The notes beneath the pieces were generated by a model. That model did no database searches and was not told the origin of the DNA. It saw only the letters and a program-made list of their open reading frames with translations. DNA of 54,703 nucleotides, from positions 1 to 54,703 of the forward strand of contig NZ_JAEKPD010000019.1 in NCBI RefSeq assembly GCF_016412875.1. Reading direction: 5' to 3'. The translations under genes and the position numbers were made by a program. How positions within the stretch are numbered: the stretch's first letter is position 1; every line of letters begins with the position of its first letter. Source of the stretch: Palleronia pontilimi (GTDB lineage Bacteria; Pseudomonadota; Alphaproteobacteria; Rhodobacterales; Rhodobacteraceae). Positions 16,367-24,829 of this stretch are shown in pieces.

Positions 16367-19222
16367 TCAGAGATCCAGGCCGCGGCTGCGGCCGAGCTCG
16401 AGACCGTGGCTGAAGGCGAGCGCCTCGCCGAGTCGCCGTCCCATGTCGCTGGAGATGCCGAGGTCGCGCTTGCGGTTCGCGAGGAGGGATTCCAGCTGCG
16501 GATCGCGTTGCAGGCTGCGGGCCATGTCGCTCATGGCCTTCCGGGAGGCGTGGTAGCCCGTGTAATCGCCCGCGCGGTATTGCTCCCCGCTCCGGCGGTC
16601 GAGCTGCTGCCAGCGCTCCACGAAGCGGTTTGCGCGGGCTCGAGGGTCGGTACGCAGTTCGGTCTCGAGCTGCAGAGCGCGGACGGCGCGACCGAGCTGG
16701 CGCTTGGCGGCGTCCCGCGCGAGGGTCGGATCCTTCAGGTAGGCGGCCTCGGCATCGCGCCAGAGACCGGGGCGCAGGGCCTCGAAGGCGTCGCGGGCGC
16801 GGTTGAGGGTACGCACCTGCTCCGGGCAGGCCTTGTCGCCTCGAGCCAGCGTCTCGAAGACGTCGTGGATGGCCTCGGCATGGCGGATCAGCGCGCGGGC
16901 ACGGGCCGGGCGGAGCGCGGCCTCGCGCGCCTCGGCCAGATCGTCCGGCTGCGGGCGCACATCTGGCGGCTCGGGCGCGTGATGTCCGAAGTCGATGCCG
17001 CGGCGCACGGCAAACCCCTCGGCAGGGTCAGTCCCAGCATGGTCGAGTGCCATGTCTTTCGCTCGCTCGCGACCGAGAGTGCGGGCCAGCCGCTCGGGGC
17101 TGGCAAAGTCGTCGCGGCCGTAGTGCAGCTCCACCCCGTCGCGGTGCCGGGTAAGGGCCACGTAGCTGCCATGGGCGTCCAGCCCGGGCGTGGCCAGCAC
17201 ATGGGCGCGGTCCACCGTCATGCCCTGCGCCTTGTGGATCGTGGCCGCGTAGCCGTGGTCGATCCGGTCGTAGTCCTTCAGGTCGAAGCGGACGGCGCGA
17301 CCTTCATCGGTGCGCACCGTAATCGCCTGGCGGTCGAGCTCCGTGATGGTTCCCAGCGTGCCGTTCTTCACGCCCAACCCGCGGTCGTTCTGGAGGAACA
17401 TGACGCGGTCGGCCGTGGCGAAGTCCCTTTCGCCGCGCTCGACGGTCAGCCGGACCTCCGCGCCCAGATCGCCCACCGCCCGCATCCGCACCCGCGCGGC
17501 GAGGTTCAGCGCGCGGACCTCGTCATTGGTGTGGGTCAGGATGATGCGGCTGGCCTCGGGGTCGGCCTGCCGGTCGCAGTCCCAGCCGTGGATCAGGGCC
17601 TCCCGCGCATCCTCACGGGTCGAAGCCGCATGGACATGGCCGTGGGTCTCGTAAGCCGCGAGCGCCGCCGCGGTCCGGCCCGTCGCCAGATCGCGGGTTG
17701 CCTCCCGCTGCCAGTCCTCGCGTTGGCGGCGCACCTCGCCGATCCGCGCGCCGCCATGGCGGTCGTGCAGCGACCGGAAGGCCGCCCCCGCCTCGATCGA
17801 TTGCAGCTGCTGCGGATCGCCGACCAGCACCACCTTGGCCCCGGCATCGGACGCCTGCGACAGGACCCGCTCGAGCTGCCGGGTGCCGACCATGCCAGCC
17901 TCGTCGATAACGAGGATGTCGCGCGGGGTGAGGGCATCGCGCCCCTGCGCCCAACCCTGTTCCAGGCTCGCGATGGTGCGGGACCCGATCCCCGACCCGC
18001 CCTCGAGGTTCTCGGCCGCGATCCCCGAGAGCGCCGCGCCGCGGACCCGGTAGCCCGCCGTCTCCCAGGCTTCGCGCGCCACGCCCAGCATTGCGCTCTT
18101 CCCCGTCCCGGCGTGGCCGATGACGATCCCGAGGTCGCGCCCGTCGGTGACATGCGCCAGCGCCTCGGCCTGCTCGGCCGACAGGATCAGACCACGCGCC
18201 TCGGCGCGCGCCAGGGCTGCTTCGCGATTGCGGGCGTCGATTGCATGACGCTCTCGCTCCGCCATCGCCATAGCCGCGCGGTGCAGGCGCTGTTCGACCT
18301 TCAGCATGTCGCGTGTGGTGAAGCGCTCGTCGCCGCGTCCGTCCTGACCGAGCGCCACGAGGTCCGGCGCGCGGCGCATGGCCCCCAGCACCGCGTCGAA
18401 CTGGCCCGGCCCGTCGCTGTGGCGATGTGCGAAGGCGGCCATGTCACGCCGGGTGAAGGTCGCCTGCTGCCGGGTGATCGCGTCGAGCGCGAGGCTTGGG
18501 TCTGCGATGATCCGGGTGCCGTTCTCGCGCGCGATGGCGCGGTGCATCTCGGCGCGGTCGGCCTCGCCGCCCTCGCCCAGGATCCGTTGCGCGGGCGCAC
18601 CGATCTTGTCCTGCGGTTCCAGCGCGATGCCCTGCGCCTCGAGGCTCCGATGATCGATCTGCGCGTCGATGTCGAGGTCGGCGAGCCGCGCATTGGCGAA
18701 GCCCGCCCAGCGTTCGCGCCAGCGTTCGAGGAGGTCGGTGCGGTTCCACTCCCGCACCTTCGGGCCGAAGCCGTCCTCGCCCACGGACCGCATCGTCAGC
18801 ATGACATGGGCGTGGGGTTTGGGCAGGCCATCGGCGGTCCGGTCCCAATGCACGTTGAGATCGGCGATCATGCCCCGGTCGACGAACTCGGACTGCACGA
18901 ACTCGCGCGCCAGCGCGATCGCCTGCGCCTCTGTCATTTCCTTTGGAAGGGCGAACTCCAACTCGCGCGCGAGTTGCGCGTCGCGGCGGAGCTCGCAGGC
19001 CTCGACCGTGTTCCATAGCCGTTCCCGGTCGGACAGAGCATCGGGCGCGCCGCCGGGCAACAGCACCTCGGAATGCACGACGCCGCGCTTGGCGGTGAAG
19101 TCGTGGTTGCGCTCGATCCGGTCGTCGCGCAGCCGCGAGGCCGAGCGGTAGGCGGCGGCTGCGACCGCGCTTGCCCCGGAGGACCGTCCGATGACCTTCA
19201 TATGGAGGTGATAGATCGCCAT
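16367..19222 (-). CDS. traA: Ti-type conjugative transfer relaxase TraA
   Basis: A 951-residue MOBQ relaxase-helicase that nicks oriT and unwinds the transferred strand. Residues 1-230 are the MobA/MobL nickase: candidate catalytic Tyr25 in AAYRSAS, and the metal-binding HAH of KPHAHVML at 137-139. The helicase follows, with Walker A GHAGTGKS at 369-376, a DEAG Walker B near 440, GDPQQL, and the late superfamily-1 motifs GYAATIHKAQGMT and YVALTRHR. The C-terminal 200 residues are helical. It is somewhat shorter than TraA of Agrobacterium Ti plasmids but complete. It is divergent from traC with oriT between them, the Ti-plasmid arrangement. Confidence 0.95.
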   Translation of the reverse strand: MAIYHLHMKVIGRSSGASAVAAAAYRSASRLRDDRIERNHDFTAKRGVVHSEVLLPGGAPDALSDRERLWNTVEACELRRDAQLARELEFALPKEMTEAQAIALAREFVQSEFVDRGMIADLNVHWDRTADGLPKPHAHVMLTMRSVGEDGFGPKVREWNRTDLLERWRERWAGFANARLADLDIDAQIDHRSLEAQGIALEPQDKIGAPAQRILGEGGEADRAEMHRAIARENGTRIIADPSLALDAITRQQATFTRRDMAAFAHRHSDGPGQFDAVLGAMRRAPDLVALGQDGRGDERFTTRDMLKVEQRLHRAAMAMAERERHAIDARNREAALARAEARGLILSAEQAEALAHVTDGRDLGIVIGHAGTGKSAMLGVAREAWETAGYRVRGAALSGIAAENLEGGSGIGSRTIASLEQGWAQGRDALTPRDILVIDEAGMVGTRQLERVLSQASDAGAKVVLVGDPQQLQSIEAGAAFRSLHDRHGGARIGEVRRQREDWQREATRDLATGRTAAALAAYETHGHVHAASTREDAREALIHGWDCDRQADPEASRIILTHTNDEVRALNLAARVRMRAVGDLGAEVRLTVERGERDFATADRVMFLQNDRGLGVKNGTLGTITELDRQAITVRTDEGRAVRFDLKDYDRIDHGYAATIHKAQGMTVDRAHVLATPGLDAHGSYVALTRHRDGVELHYGRDDFASPERLARTLGRERAKDMALDHAGTDPAEGFAVRRGIDFGHHAPEPPDVRPQPDDLAEAREAALRPARARALIRHAEAIHDVFETLARGDKACPEQVRTLNRARDAFEALRPGLWRDAEAAYLKDPTLARDAAKRQLGRAVRALQLETELRTDPRARANRFVERWQQLDRRSGEQYRAGDYTGYHASRKAMSDMARSLQRDPQLESLLANRKRDLGISSDMGRRLGEALAFSHGLELGRSRGLDL

Positions 19223-19252
19223 GATGGGGCGATCTGTGCCACGGGCGCTGCG

Positions 19253-19283
19253 ACGTCGGAACGACGTATAAGCGCGCCCTCCC
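19253..19283 (+). other. Origin of transfer (oriT), MOBQ type
   Basis: Between divergent traA and traC lies TAAGCGCGCCCT (19269-19280), continuing CCC. It differs by one base from the RSF1010/R1162-type nick region TAAGTGCGCCCT. Directly before it, ACGTCG and CGACGT (19253-19258 and 19262-19267) form a hairpin with a 3-base loop, as expected for relaxase recognition. By analogy the nick would fall between 19276 and 19277. The assignment rests on motif, hairpin and gene context; no cleavage data exist here. Confidence 0.82.
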
Positions 19284-19394
19284 TCGAAAAAATCTCGGCC
19301 GGGACCGGGCCGTCCCGCGCTGTCCCGGCGACCTTGGAGCCTTTCGGGCCGGGTGCAGGTATCCTCATCGCATCAACGGTTTGAGGAGGATGAC

Positions 19395-19721
19395 ATGCGC
19401 AAACCACGGGATTTCGACGCGGAGCTGAAGGTGCTCGAGGACAAGGCGCGGGAGCTCAAGACGCGCAAGGTGCAGCAGCTGGGCGAGCTGGTGATCGCAA
19501 CGGGGGCCGATGCGCTGGCGCCCGAGGAACTGGCAGGCGCGTTGATTGTCCTGGCCGAGACGACGGATGCGGCGAAACGGGAGGCCTGGGCGAAACGCGG
19601 GGCGGCGATGTTTCGGGGCAAGGCGCGGCGATCTGCTTCACCGGATGGCGGTGACCGAAGCCGTGCAGAGGCGAAACCGGGCAGCAGCCAACCGCCATCA
19701 GGCGGCCCGGGCGCGGCATGA
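19395..19721 (+). CDS. Conjugal transfer protein TraC-like
   Basis: A 108-residue protein starting at an ATG behind a strong GAGGAGG. The first 65 residues are a charged, coiled-coil-prone helix pair (AELKVLEDKARELKTRKVQQLGELV) followed by a conserved EELAGALIVLAE helix, as in TraC proteins encoded opposite traA on Ti-type elements. The C-terminal tail is Gly/Ser/Pro-rich and probably disordered. It is thought to assist relaxosome formation at oriT, which lies immediately upstream. It overlaps the longer possible version of the TraD-like gene. Confidence 0.72.
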   Translation: MRKPRDFDAELKVLEDKARELKTRKVQQLGELVIATGADALAPEELAGALIVLAETTDAAKREAWAKRGAAMFRGKARRSASPDGGDRSRAEAKPGSSQPPSGGPGAA

Positions 19722-19737
19722 CCGGCGCGGTTGGCAG

Positions 19738-19962
19738 ATGGACCGGCGCAAGCGCACCCGGCAGCTGATCGAGCTCGGCGGGCTGATGAAGAAAGCGGGC
19801 ATCGTCGAGATCACGGGCGACGACCGGACCCTGATCTTCGGCGCGCTTCTGTGGATGGCCGACCGGCTGGACGGCGAGCAAGGCGACCACGCGCGGAAGG
19901 TCTGGCGCGACTGGGGACGCGCCGCGTTCGAGATGGATGCGAAGGAGAAGGCCGGGAAGTGA
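19738..19962 (+). CDS. Conjugal transfer protein TraD-like
   Basis: A 74-residue protein matching the small Ti-type TraD (not the large F-type coupling ATPase). RTRQLIELGGLMKKAGIVE, followed by a DDRTLIFGALLWMADRL helix, is the characteristic pattern. The ATG at 19738 gives the usual family length; an in-frame ATG near 19645 would add 31 basic residues and overlap traC. It follows traC by 16 bases and converges on the integrase gene with 16 bases between them. Confidence 0.75.
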   Translation: MDRRKRTRQLIELGGLMKKAGIVEITGDDRTLIFGALLWMADRLDGEQGDHARKVWRDWGRAAFEMDAKEKAGK

Positions 19963-19978
19963 GAAAGCACACTAGGTC

Positions 19979-21154
19979 TTACCGAACGAGCTCCACAACC
20001 TCGCCGCTCTTGCCGGTTGCGAAGCGCCCCCAGGCGTCCATCAGCGCCCGGCGCCGGTCGAAGAGATCGGAGCGCGCATAGGCCCGCTCGACCTCGTTGC
20101 CGGTGGCATGGGACAGCGCGGCCTCGGCCACCTCGCGATCAGCATGGGCGCTCTCACTGCACCAGTCGCGAAAGGTGGAGCGGAAGCCGTGCACCGTGAA
20201 CCCGTCCGCACCCATGCGGCCGAAGAGCGGCTTGAAGGCCATGACGGAAAGGGGCTGCGCCTTGTGGTCCTTGCCGCGCTTCGGGCTGGGAAAGACGTAG
20301 ACCGGATCGAGGCCGCGGACCTTCTCAAGGACGGTCCGCGCCTCGGGTGAGAGCGGCACGCGATGGGTCAGCCCCCGTTTCATTCGCGCGTCGGGCACCA
20401 GCCAGATACCTGCGTCGAGATCGAACTCGGACCATTCCGCGCCCCGGACCTCGCCGCTGCGGAGCGCGGTCAGGATCAGGAACTCGAGACAGCGGGCAGA
20501 GACCGCCTCGCGCGCCGCAAGCTGCGCCATGAAGGCGGGCAATTCGCGCCAGGGCAGCGCCGCCATGTGCTCGGCCTTCCGCTTCACGGCAGGCAGCGCC
20601 TTCTTCAGCCCCGCCACCGGGTTTTCGTGGGGATAATGCCCCGCCCCTTTCGCCCAGTCGAAGACGGCGGCGATGCGCTGTTTCACCCGGCGCGCGGTGT
20701 CATGCTTTTTCGCCCAGATCGGGTTCAGGATGCTCAGGACATCGGCAGAGGTTATCGACTGGATCGGACGCTTGCCGATCCTGGGAAAGGCGTAGAGCTC
20801 GAGCGAGCGCAACCAGAGCTCCGCGTGACGGTCGCTCTTGAGGGTGCGGGAGAGCGATGCGTGGTGACGCTTCGCGGCCTCCTCGAAGCTCAGCTCTTCG
20901 CGCTTTCTCAGCAGGTCCGGGTCGCGCCCCGACCGGGCCTCGGTCCGTAACTTCCGTGCCTCTTCGCGGGCTTCGGCGAGGCTCATCCAGGCCAAGCTGC
21001 CTAGCCCCAGATCGCGCCGTCGGCCGTGAACGAGGGTCCTCAGGATCCAGGATTTCGCGCCGGTCGGCCCTACCCGGAGGTAGAGACCATTGCCATCACC
21101 GTACATCCCCGGCTTGCGGGTTGCAGCGACGCGCTTGACCGACAGACGTCCCAT
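19979..21154 (-). CDS. Tyrosine recombinase/integrase (DUF4102 type)
   Basis: A 391-residue P4/CP4-57-like integrase. Residues 1-90 are the DUF4102 arm-binding domain (GLYLRVGPTGAKSWILR), then a SAM-like core-binding domain, then the catalytic domain with the first arginine in ALRSGEVRG, the HGFRSTFRDW box, a late histidine in LSHATGN, and the nucleophile tyrosine in AYARSDLFDRRRALMDAW. All catalytic residues are present, so it should be active. It converges on traD. A strong repeat array lies just upstream of its start. No tRNA gene is found next to it, so the attachment site is not identified. Confidence 0.94.
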   Translation of the reverse strand: MGRLSVKRVAATRKPGMYGDGNGLYLRVGPTGAKSWILRTLVHGRRRDLGLGSLAWMSLAEAREEARKLRTEARSGRDPDLLRKREELSFEEAAKRHHASLSRTLKSDRHAELWLRSLELYAFPRIGKRPIQSITSADVLSILNPIWAKKHDTARRVKQRIAAVFDWAKGAGHYPHENPVAGLKKALPAVKRKAEHMAALPWRELPAFMAQLAAREAVSARCLEFLILTALRSGEVRGAEWSEFDLDAGIWLVPDARMKRGLTHRVPLSPEARTVLEKVRGLDPVYVFPSPKRGKDHKAQPLSVMAFKPLFGRMGADGFTVHGFRSTFRDWCSESAHADREVAEAALSHATGNEVERAYARSDLFDRRRALMDAWGRFATGKSGEVVELVR

Positions 21155-21516
21155 TCTTCCGACCCCGCAGGTCTAACTTTTGTCCCATCATTTGTCCCAT
21201 CAGTCGGCATGAGAAATGATGGGACAATTGATGGGACAGGGTGAAATCGACTGGGACAGGTGAGGCCCCAAACACCTCTCAAGTATATGCTAAGAAATGA
21301 CTTTCTGCAACAGCGCGAGACAGTATGACGAAGGGTTATGTAGCCCTACGGGCTGCCACTTTTCGCATTAATTCGCGCCGGATGCAGGGCGCTCGCCGAT
21401 CGCCGGGGCGCTCAGGACACGTCACGAAGGCGGTAGAGCCTGGCGTGCGTCGCATGGCCCGGGACGCATGAACCATACTTAGGGGGCGTTGGTGCAGCAT
21501 GGCGGTGCGGGCTCGG
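21155..21516. other. Integrase upstream region and putative element edge
   Basis: About 360 bases between the integrase start and the HAD phosphatase stop. The first 90 bases hold the repeat array; the rest shows no gene. GTAGCCCTACGGGCTGCCA (21351-21369) has a small inverted repeat (AGCCC and GGGCT). No tRNA was found. The right attachment site of the element probably lies here. Confidence 0.5.
21180..21238. repeat. Nested direct and inverted repeats upstream of integrase
   Basis: The left arm holds GTCCCATCA twice (from about 21182 and 21194), and the right arm holds TGATGGGAC twice (from about 21217 and 21229). TTGTCCCATCATTT (21180-21193) and AAATGATGGGACAA (21214-21227) form a perfect 14-base inverted repeat. 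A related GTCCCAT also overlaps the integrase start codon, and TGGGACAGG recurs near 21253. This looks like an arm-type integrase or excisionase binding array, or an autoregulatory operator. Confidence 0.75.
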
Positions 21517-22182
21517 TCACCCGGTGGATGCCCCTTGCGCCAGCAGATCCGCCACGTGGCCGGGCATCGCGGACCAGTCGTCGAACGCCACCGCATGGGG
21601 CAGCTCGGCGATCGCGCTCTTGCGGTAGCCTTCGGTGAAAAGCACGAACGGCACGTCGGCGCGCAGGGCGGTCTCGGCATCGACGTCGCTGTCGCCCACG
21701 TAAAGACAAGGGCCATGCGGCAGCGCGTCAAAGGCGGCGCGCAGCGGGGCGGGGTCGGGTTTGCGCCGATCCAGCGTGTCGCCGCCCAGGATCACGTCGA
21801 AATGGCGGGCCAGGTCCAGGTGATCGAGCACGGCGCGGCACGGACGCTCGGGCTTGTTGGTGCAGATCCCCAGCGCGTGGCCGTCCCCCCTCAGCCGGTC
21901 CAGCGCGCGCTCGGCGCCGGGGTAGATCCGCGTCAGCCCATGCGCGCCGTCATAGCGGTCCAGGAAGACCTGCGTCAGCGCCTCTTGCTTGCTGTCGGGG
22001 ATGCCGCGCGCCGCGCGCATGCGGGCCACGAAGGTTGGCACGCCGTTGCCGATGAAGCTGCGTGCCTCGGCCAGGGTGATCGGCGCGGCGCCGATACCGG
22101 CCAGCGTCGCGTTGGCGATGGCATGGATGTCGGGCGCGCTGTCGATCAGCGTGCCGTCGAGGTCGAAGACGATGCGGGCCAT
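21517..22182 (-). CDS. HAD-family phosphatase, phosphoglycolate phosphatase-like
   Basis: A 221-residue HAD hydrolase. Motif I is FDLDGTL with nucleophile Asp7 and acid/base Asp9; motif II is the CTNK segment; motif III/IV is RKPDP with GDSDVDAETA. A helical cap (about residues 18-80) of the C1 type is inserted after motif I, as in phosphoglycolate phosphatase (Gph) and related enzymes. The exact substrate cannot be told. The ATG at 22182 begins the motif at the usual distance; the frame stays open further upstream only as a shadow of the next gene. It is the last of three same-strand genes with the MBL hydrolase and xylulokinase. Confidence 0.88.
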   Translation of the reverse strand: MARIVFDLDGTLIDSAPDIHAIANATLAGIGAAPITLAEARSFIGNGVPTFVARMRAARGIPDSKQEALTQVFLDRYDGAHGLTRIYPGAERALDRLRGDGHALGICTNKPERPCRAVLDHLDLARHFDVILGGDTLDRRKPDPAPLRAAFDALPHGPCLYVGDSDVDAETALRADVPFVLFTEGYRKSAIAELPHAVAFDDWSAMPGHVADLLAQGASTG

Positions 22183-22236
22183 GGGATCCTGTCTGCTGCC
22201 GTGCCGCAGTGAACCCCGGCACGGCGCGGAAGGAAA

Positions 22237-22256
22237 GGGGGTGGGCCCCCGCCCCC
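22237..22256 (-). terminator. Possible GC hairpin terminator
   Basis: Downstream of the MBL hydrolase gene the minus strand reads a G-run, a short GC spacer and a C-run, followed by TTTCC. The G/C runs can form a strong hairpin, but the following T-run is short. It is common for such hairpins to end transcripts in Rhodobacterales. Confidence 0.4.
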
Positions 22257-22259
22257 GGA

Positions 22260-23144
22260 TCAAAGACCGTTGACGGGCACCTTCAGCATGGGATTGCCGT
22301 CCTTGTCGCGCGGCACCTCGCCCGCGCGCATGTTCACCTGCAGCGACGGGATGATCAGCTTCGGCATGGCCAGCGTCGCGTCGCGCTCGGTGCGGAACTT
22401 GACGAAATCCGCTTTCGTCTTGCCGCCGCCCACGTGGATGTTGTGGGCCTTTTCGTCGCCCACCGTGGTCTCCCACTGGATGTCGCGGCCGTTCGGCCCG
22501 TAATCGTGGCACATGAAGAGCCGCATGTCGTCGGGCAGCGCCAGCACCTTCTGGATGCTGTCGTATAGCTCGCCCGCATCGCCGCCCGGGAAATCCGTGC
22601 GGGCCGAGCCGCCGTCGGGCATGAACAGCGTGTCGCCCACGAAGGCCGCGTTGCCCATGACGTGGACCATGCAGGCGGGCGTGTGGCCGGGCGTGGCCAT
22701 GGCGAAGGCCTGCATCTTGCCCACGTGGTAGGTGTCGCCATCCTCGAACAGCCGGTCGAATTGCGAGCCGTCGCGTTGGAACTCGGTGCCTTCGTTGAAG
22801 ATCTTGCCGAAGGTGTCCTGCACGACCATGATCTTCGACCCGATCCCGATCTTGCCGCCCAGCTTGCCCTGGATGTAGGGCGCGGCGGACAGGTGATCGG
22901 CGTGGACATGGGTCTCGATGATCCATTCCAGCGTCAGCCCGCGCTGCTTGATGAAGTCGATCATGGCGTCGGCATGGCCATAGGTGATGCGACCGGCGGC
23001 GTAGTCGATATCCATCACCGAATCGACCACCGCGCAAGACGTGCTGGCGGGATCACGCACGACGTAGCTGATGGTGTTGGTGGCCTCGTCGAAGAACGCC
23101 TCGACCTCGGGCGCGATACTCAGATCCACGGGATAATCGGTCAT
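22260..23144 (-). CDS. ETHE1-like MBL-fold hydrolase (persulfide dioxygenase-like)
   Basis: A 294-residue metallo-beta-lactamase-fold protein. ETHVHADHLSA (residues 78-87) supplies the HxHxDH metal ligands, with PGHTPACM and VGDTLFMPD further on. The ETHVHADH form and the FPGGDAGELYDSI and CHDYGPNGRDI segments are those of the ETHE1/Blh group, which oxidises glutathione persulfide or acts on related sulfur species. The ATG at 23144 was chosen because GGAG lies about 9 bases upstream. No rhodanese or other sulfur gene is adjacent, so the physiological role is not set by context. Confidence 0.85.
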   Translation of the reverse strand: MTDYPVDLSIAPEVEAFFDEATNTISYVVRDPASTSCAVVDSVMDIDYAAGRITYGHADAMIDFIKQRGLTLEWIIETHVHADHLSAAPYIQGKLGGKIGIGSKIMVVQDTFGKIFNEGTEFQRDGSQFDRLFEDGDTYHVGKMQAFAMATPGHTPACMVHVMGNAAFVGDTLFMPDGGSARTDFPGGDAGELYDSIQKVLALPDDMRLFMCHDYGPNGRDIQWETTVGDEKAHNIHVGGGKTKADFVKFRTERDATLAMPKLIIPSLQVNMRAGEVPRDKDGNPMLKVPVNGL

Positions 23145-23231
23145 ATCAGGGACTCCACTGGGGGCGTCATCCTTGTATCGCATTTCTGGCAATTTTTGAA
23201 GCCGGGCCGCACCGGGGACGGGTCCCGCGAT

Positions 23232-24674
23232 CTAGGCCCCCGGCCGGTGCGCGTCGCGCAGCGCGCTGAACCGGTCCGACCGCGCGCGCATGGCGTCGCC
23301 AAGCTCGCGATCCGGCGAAATCGTCTCGGCCATCGTCGGCGCGGCGCGGAAGGCATCGCCCGCATCGCCTGCCGCCATGGCCCCCAGCCGTGCGGCCCCC
23401 AGCGCAGCACCGTGTTCGCCCGCGGCGGGCACCTGCACCTCCAAATCCAGCGTGGCCGCGATGAGCTTCAGCCAGTAGCGCGCCCGCGACCCGCCCCCGG
23501 CCGCCGTGACCCGCGCCAGCGACGTGCCCGCCTGCTGAAGGGCTGCCAGGTTTTCGCCCAGCGCCAGGGTGACCCCTTCCAGCACGGCGCGGGTCAGGTC
23601 GGCGCGCCCGGTGGCGTGGGTCAGACCGTCGAAGCTGCCCGTCAGGGTGGCGTCGTTATGCGGCGTCCGCTCGCCCGACAGATACGGCAGGAAGGTGACG
23701 CGGCCGGGGGGCTGCGGCGTGTCGCCCAGCTCGTCGATGAGCGCGCCCGGCGCCGCGCCCAGCACCCCCGCCAACCAATCGAGCGCCGAGGCCGCCGACA
23801 GGATCACGCCCATCTGGTGCCAGGTGTCGGGCAGCGCGTGGCAGAAGGTGTGCACCGCGCTTTCGGCGTTGGGGCGGTAGCCATCGGTGGCCGCGAACAG
23901 CACGCCCGACGTGCCAAGCGACACGAAGCCCTGCCCTTCGGACAGCACGCCAAGCCCCACGGCGGTCGCCGCGTTGTCGCCCGCGCCGCCCGCCACGGGG
24001 ATGTCGGCGCGCATCCCCCAGCGCGACGCCAACGTCGCCCGCAACCCGCCCGAGGGCTGCGATCCTTCGACCAGCGACGGCATCCGGTCGCGGCCCAGAC
24101 CCGTGGCCGCAAGGCAGTCGTCCGACCAGTCGCGCGCGGCCATGTCCAGCCAGCTCGTCCCCGCCGCGTCCGACATCTCGGCCACGCGCGCGCCGGTCAG
24201 CCACAGCCGCAGGTAGTCCTTGGGCAACAGCACGCAGTCGATCCGGTCGAAAAGCTCGGGCTCGTGCGCGCGCATCCACGCGATCTTGGGGGCCGTGAAG
24301 CCGGGAAACACGATGTTGCCGGTGATCTCGCGGAACGGGCCGTCGGCGTCCATGCGCGCGGCCTCGGCATGGGCGCGTGTGTCATTCCAAAGGATGCAGG
24401 GGCGCATCACCGCGTCCGTGGCGTCGATGCAGGTCGCGCCGTGCATCTGCCCCGACAGCCCGATCCCCGCGACGCCCCCCAGGTCGTGCGCGTCGGCCAG
24501 CTGGTCCAAAGTGGCCTCTGTCGCAGCGATCCAGTCGGCCGGGTCCTGCTCGCTCCAGTTCGGGTGGGGCCGCGACACCTGCAGCGGTGCGCTGGCCTGT
24601 CCGGTGACGCGGTCTGCGCCATCCAGCAGGATCGTCTTCACCCCCGACGTGCCCAGATCGATGCCAAGATACAT
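23232..24674 (-). CDS. xylB: Xylulokinase
   Basis: A 480-residue FGGY-family sugar kinase converting D-xylulose to xylulose 5-phosphate. The N-terminal MYLGIDLGTSGVKTILLD is the phosphate-1 motif; GLSGQMHGAT and CILWNDTRA are the xylulokinase-specific substrate segments (MQH-like motif and Trp-Asn-Asp). The C-terminal half has GAGDNAATAVGLG, SLGTSGV and GGGSRARYWLKLIA. Its length is normal for XylB. No xylose isomerase or xylose transporter is next to it; it heads a minus-strand set with the MBL and HAD genes and is divergent from the flavoprotein pair. Confidence 0.92.
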   Translation of the reverse strand: MYLGIDLGTSGVKTILLDGADRVTGQASAPLQVSRPHPNWSEQDPADWIAATEATLDQLADAHDLGGVAGIGLSGQMHGATCIDATDAVMRPCILWNDTRAHAEAARMDADGPFREITGNIVFPGFTAPKIAWMRAHEPELFDRIDCVLLPKDYLRLWLTGARVAEMSDAAGTSWLDMAARDWSDDCLAATGLGRDRMPSLVEGSQPSGGLRATLASRWGMRADIPVAGGAGDNAATAVGLGVLSEGQGFVSLGTSGVLFAATDGYRPNAESAVHTFCHALPDTWHQMGVILSAASALDWLAGVLGAAPGALIDELGDTPQPPGRVTFLPYLSGERTPHNDATLTGSFDGLTHATGRADLTRAVLEGVTLALGENLAALQQAGTSLARVTAAGGGSRARYWLKLIAATLDLEVQVPAAGEHGAALGAARLGAMAAGDAGDAFRAAPTMAETISPDRELGDAMRARSDRFSALRDAHRPGA

Positions 24675-24829
24675 GCGCGCGCTCCTTCGGGTGACCTGCG
24701 GGCGACTGTCGGCCAAGTCGACCGGTGGCGCAAGGCGGCGCGATTGGACTGGCCGTCGCGTAACACTGGACCTAACAATCGGTCATGGCCCGCGGTCTTC
24801 TGGGCCCGTCATCCCACGCGAAGGTGCCC

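Larger units (their letters stand above)
15057..21240. mobile_element. Integrated mobilizable element (approximate limits)
   Basis: The block contains a RES/Xre toxin-antitoxin pair, an AlpA-like regulator, a MOBQ relaxase, oriT, traC-like and traD-like genes and a tyrosine integrase. It has no coupling ATPase and no type IV secretion genes, so it is best described as an integrative mobilizable element that would need a helper. The limits given are the outermost recognised parts; the true ends were not found. The left end may extend into the 14.3-15.0 kb gap and the right end into 21.24-21.5 kb. Confidence 0.75.

Noticed and set aside
16364-19018. An 884-codon open frame opposite traA
   Set aside because: Shadow of the relaxase gene, without protein-like features.
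21155-21516. A tRNA gene as attachment site for the integrase
   Set aside because: No GGTTCGANTCC-like T-arm or acceptor pairing was found on either strand of this gap.
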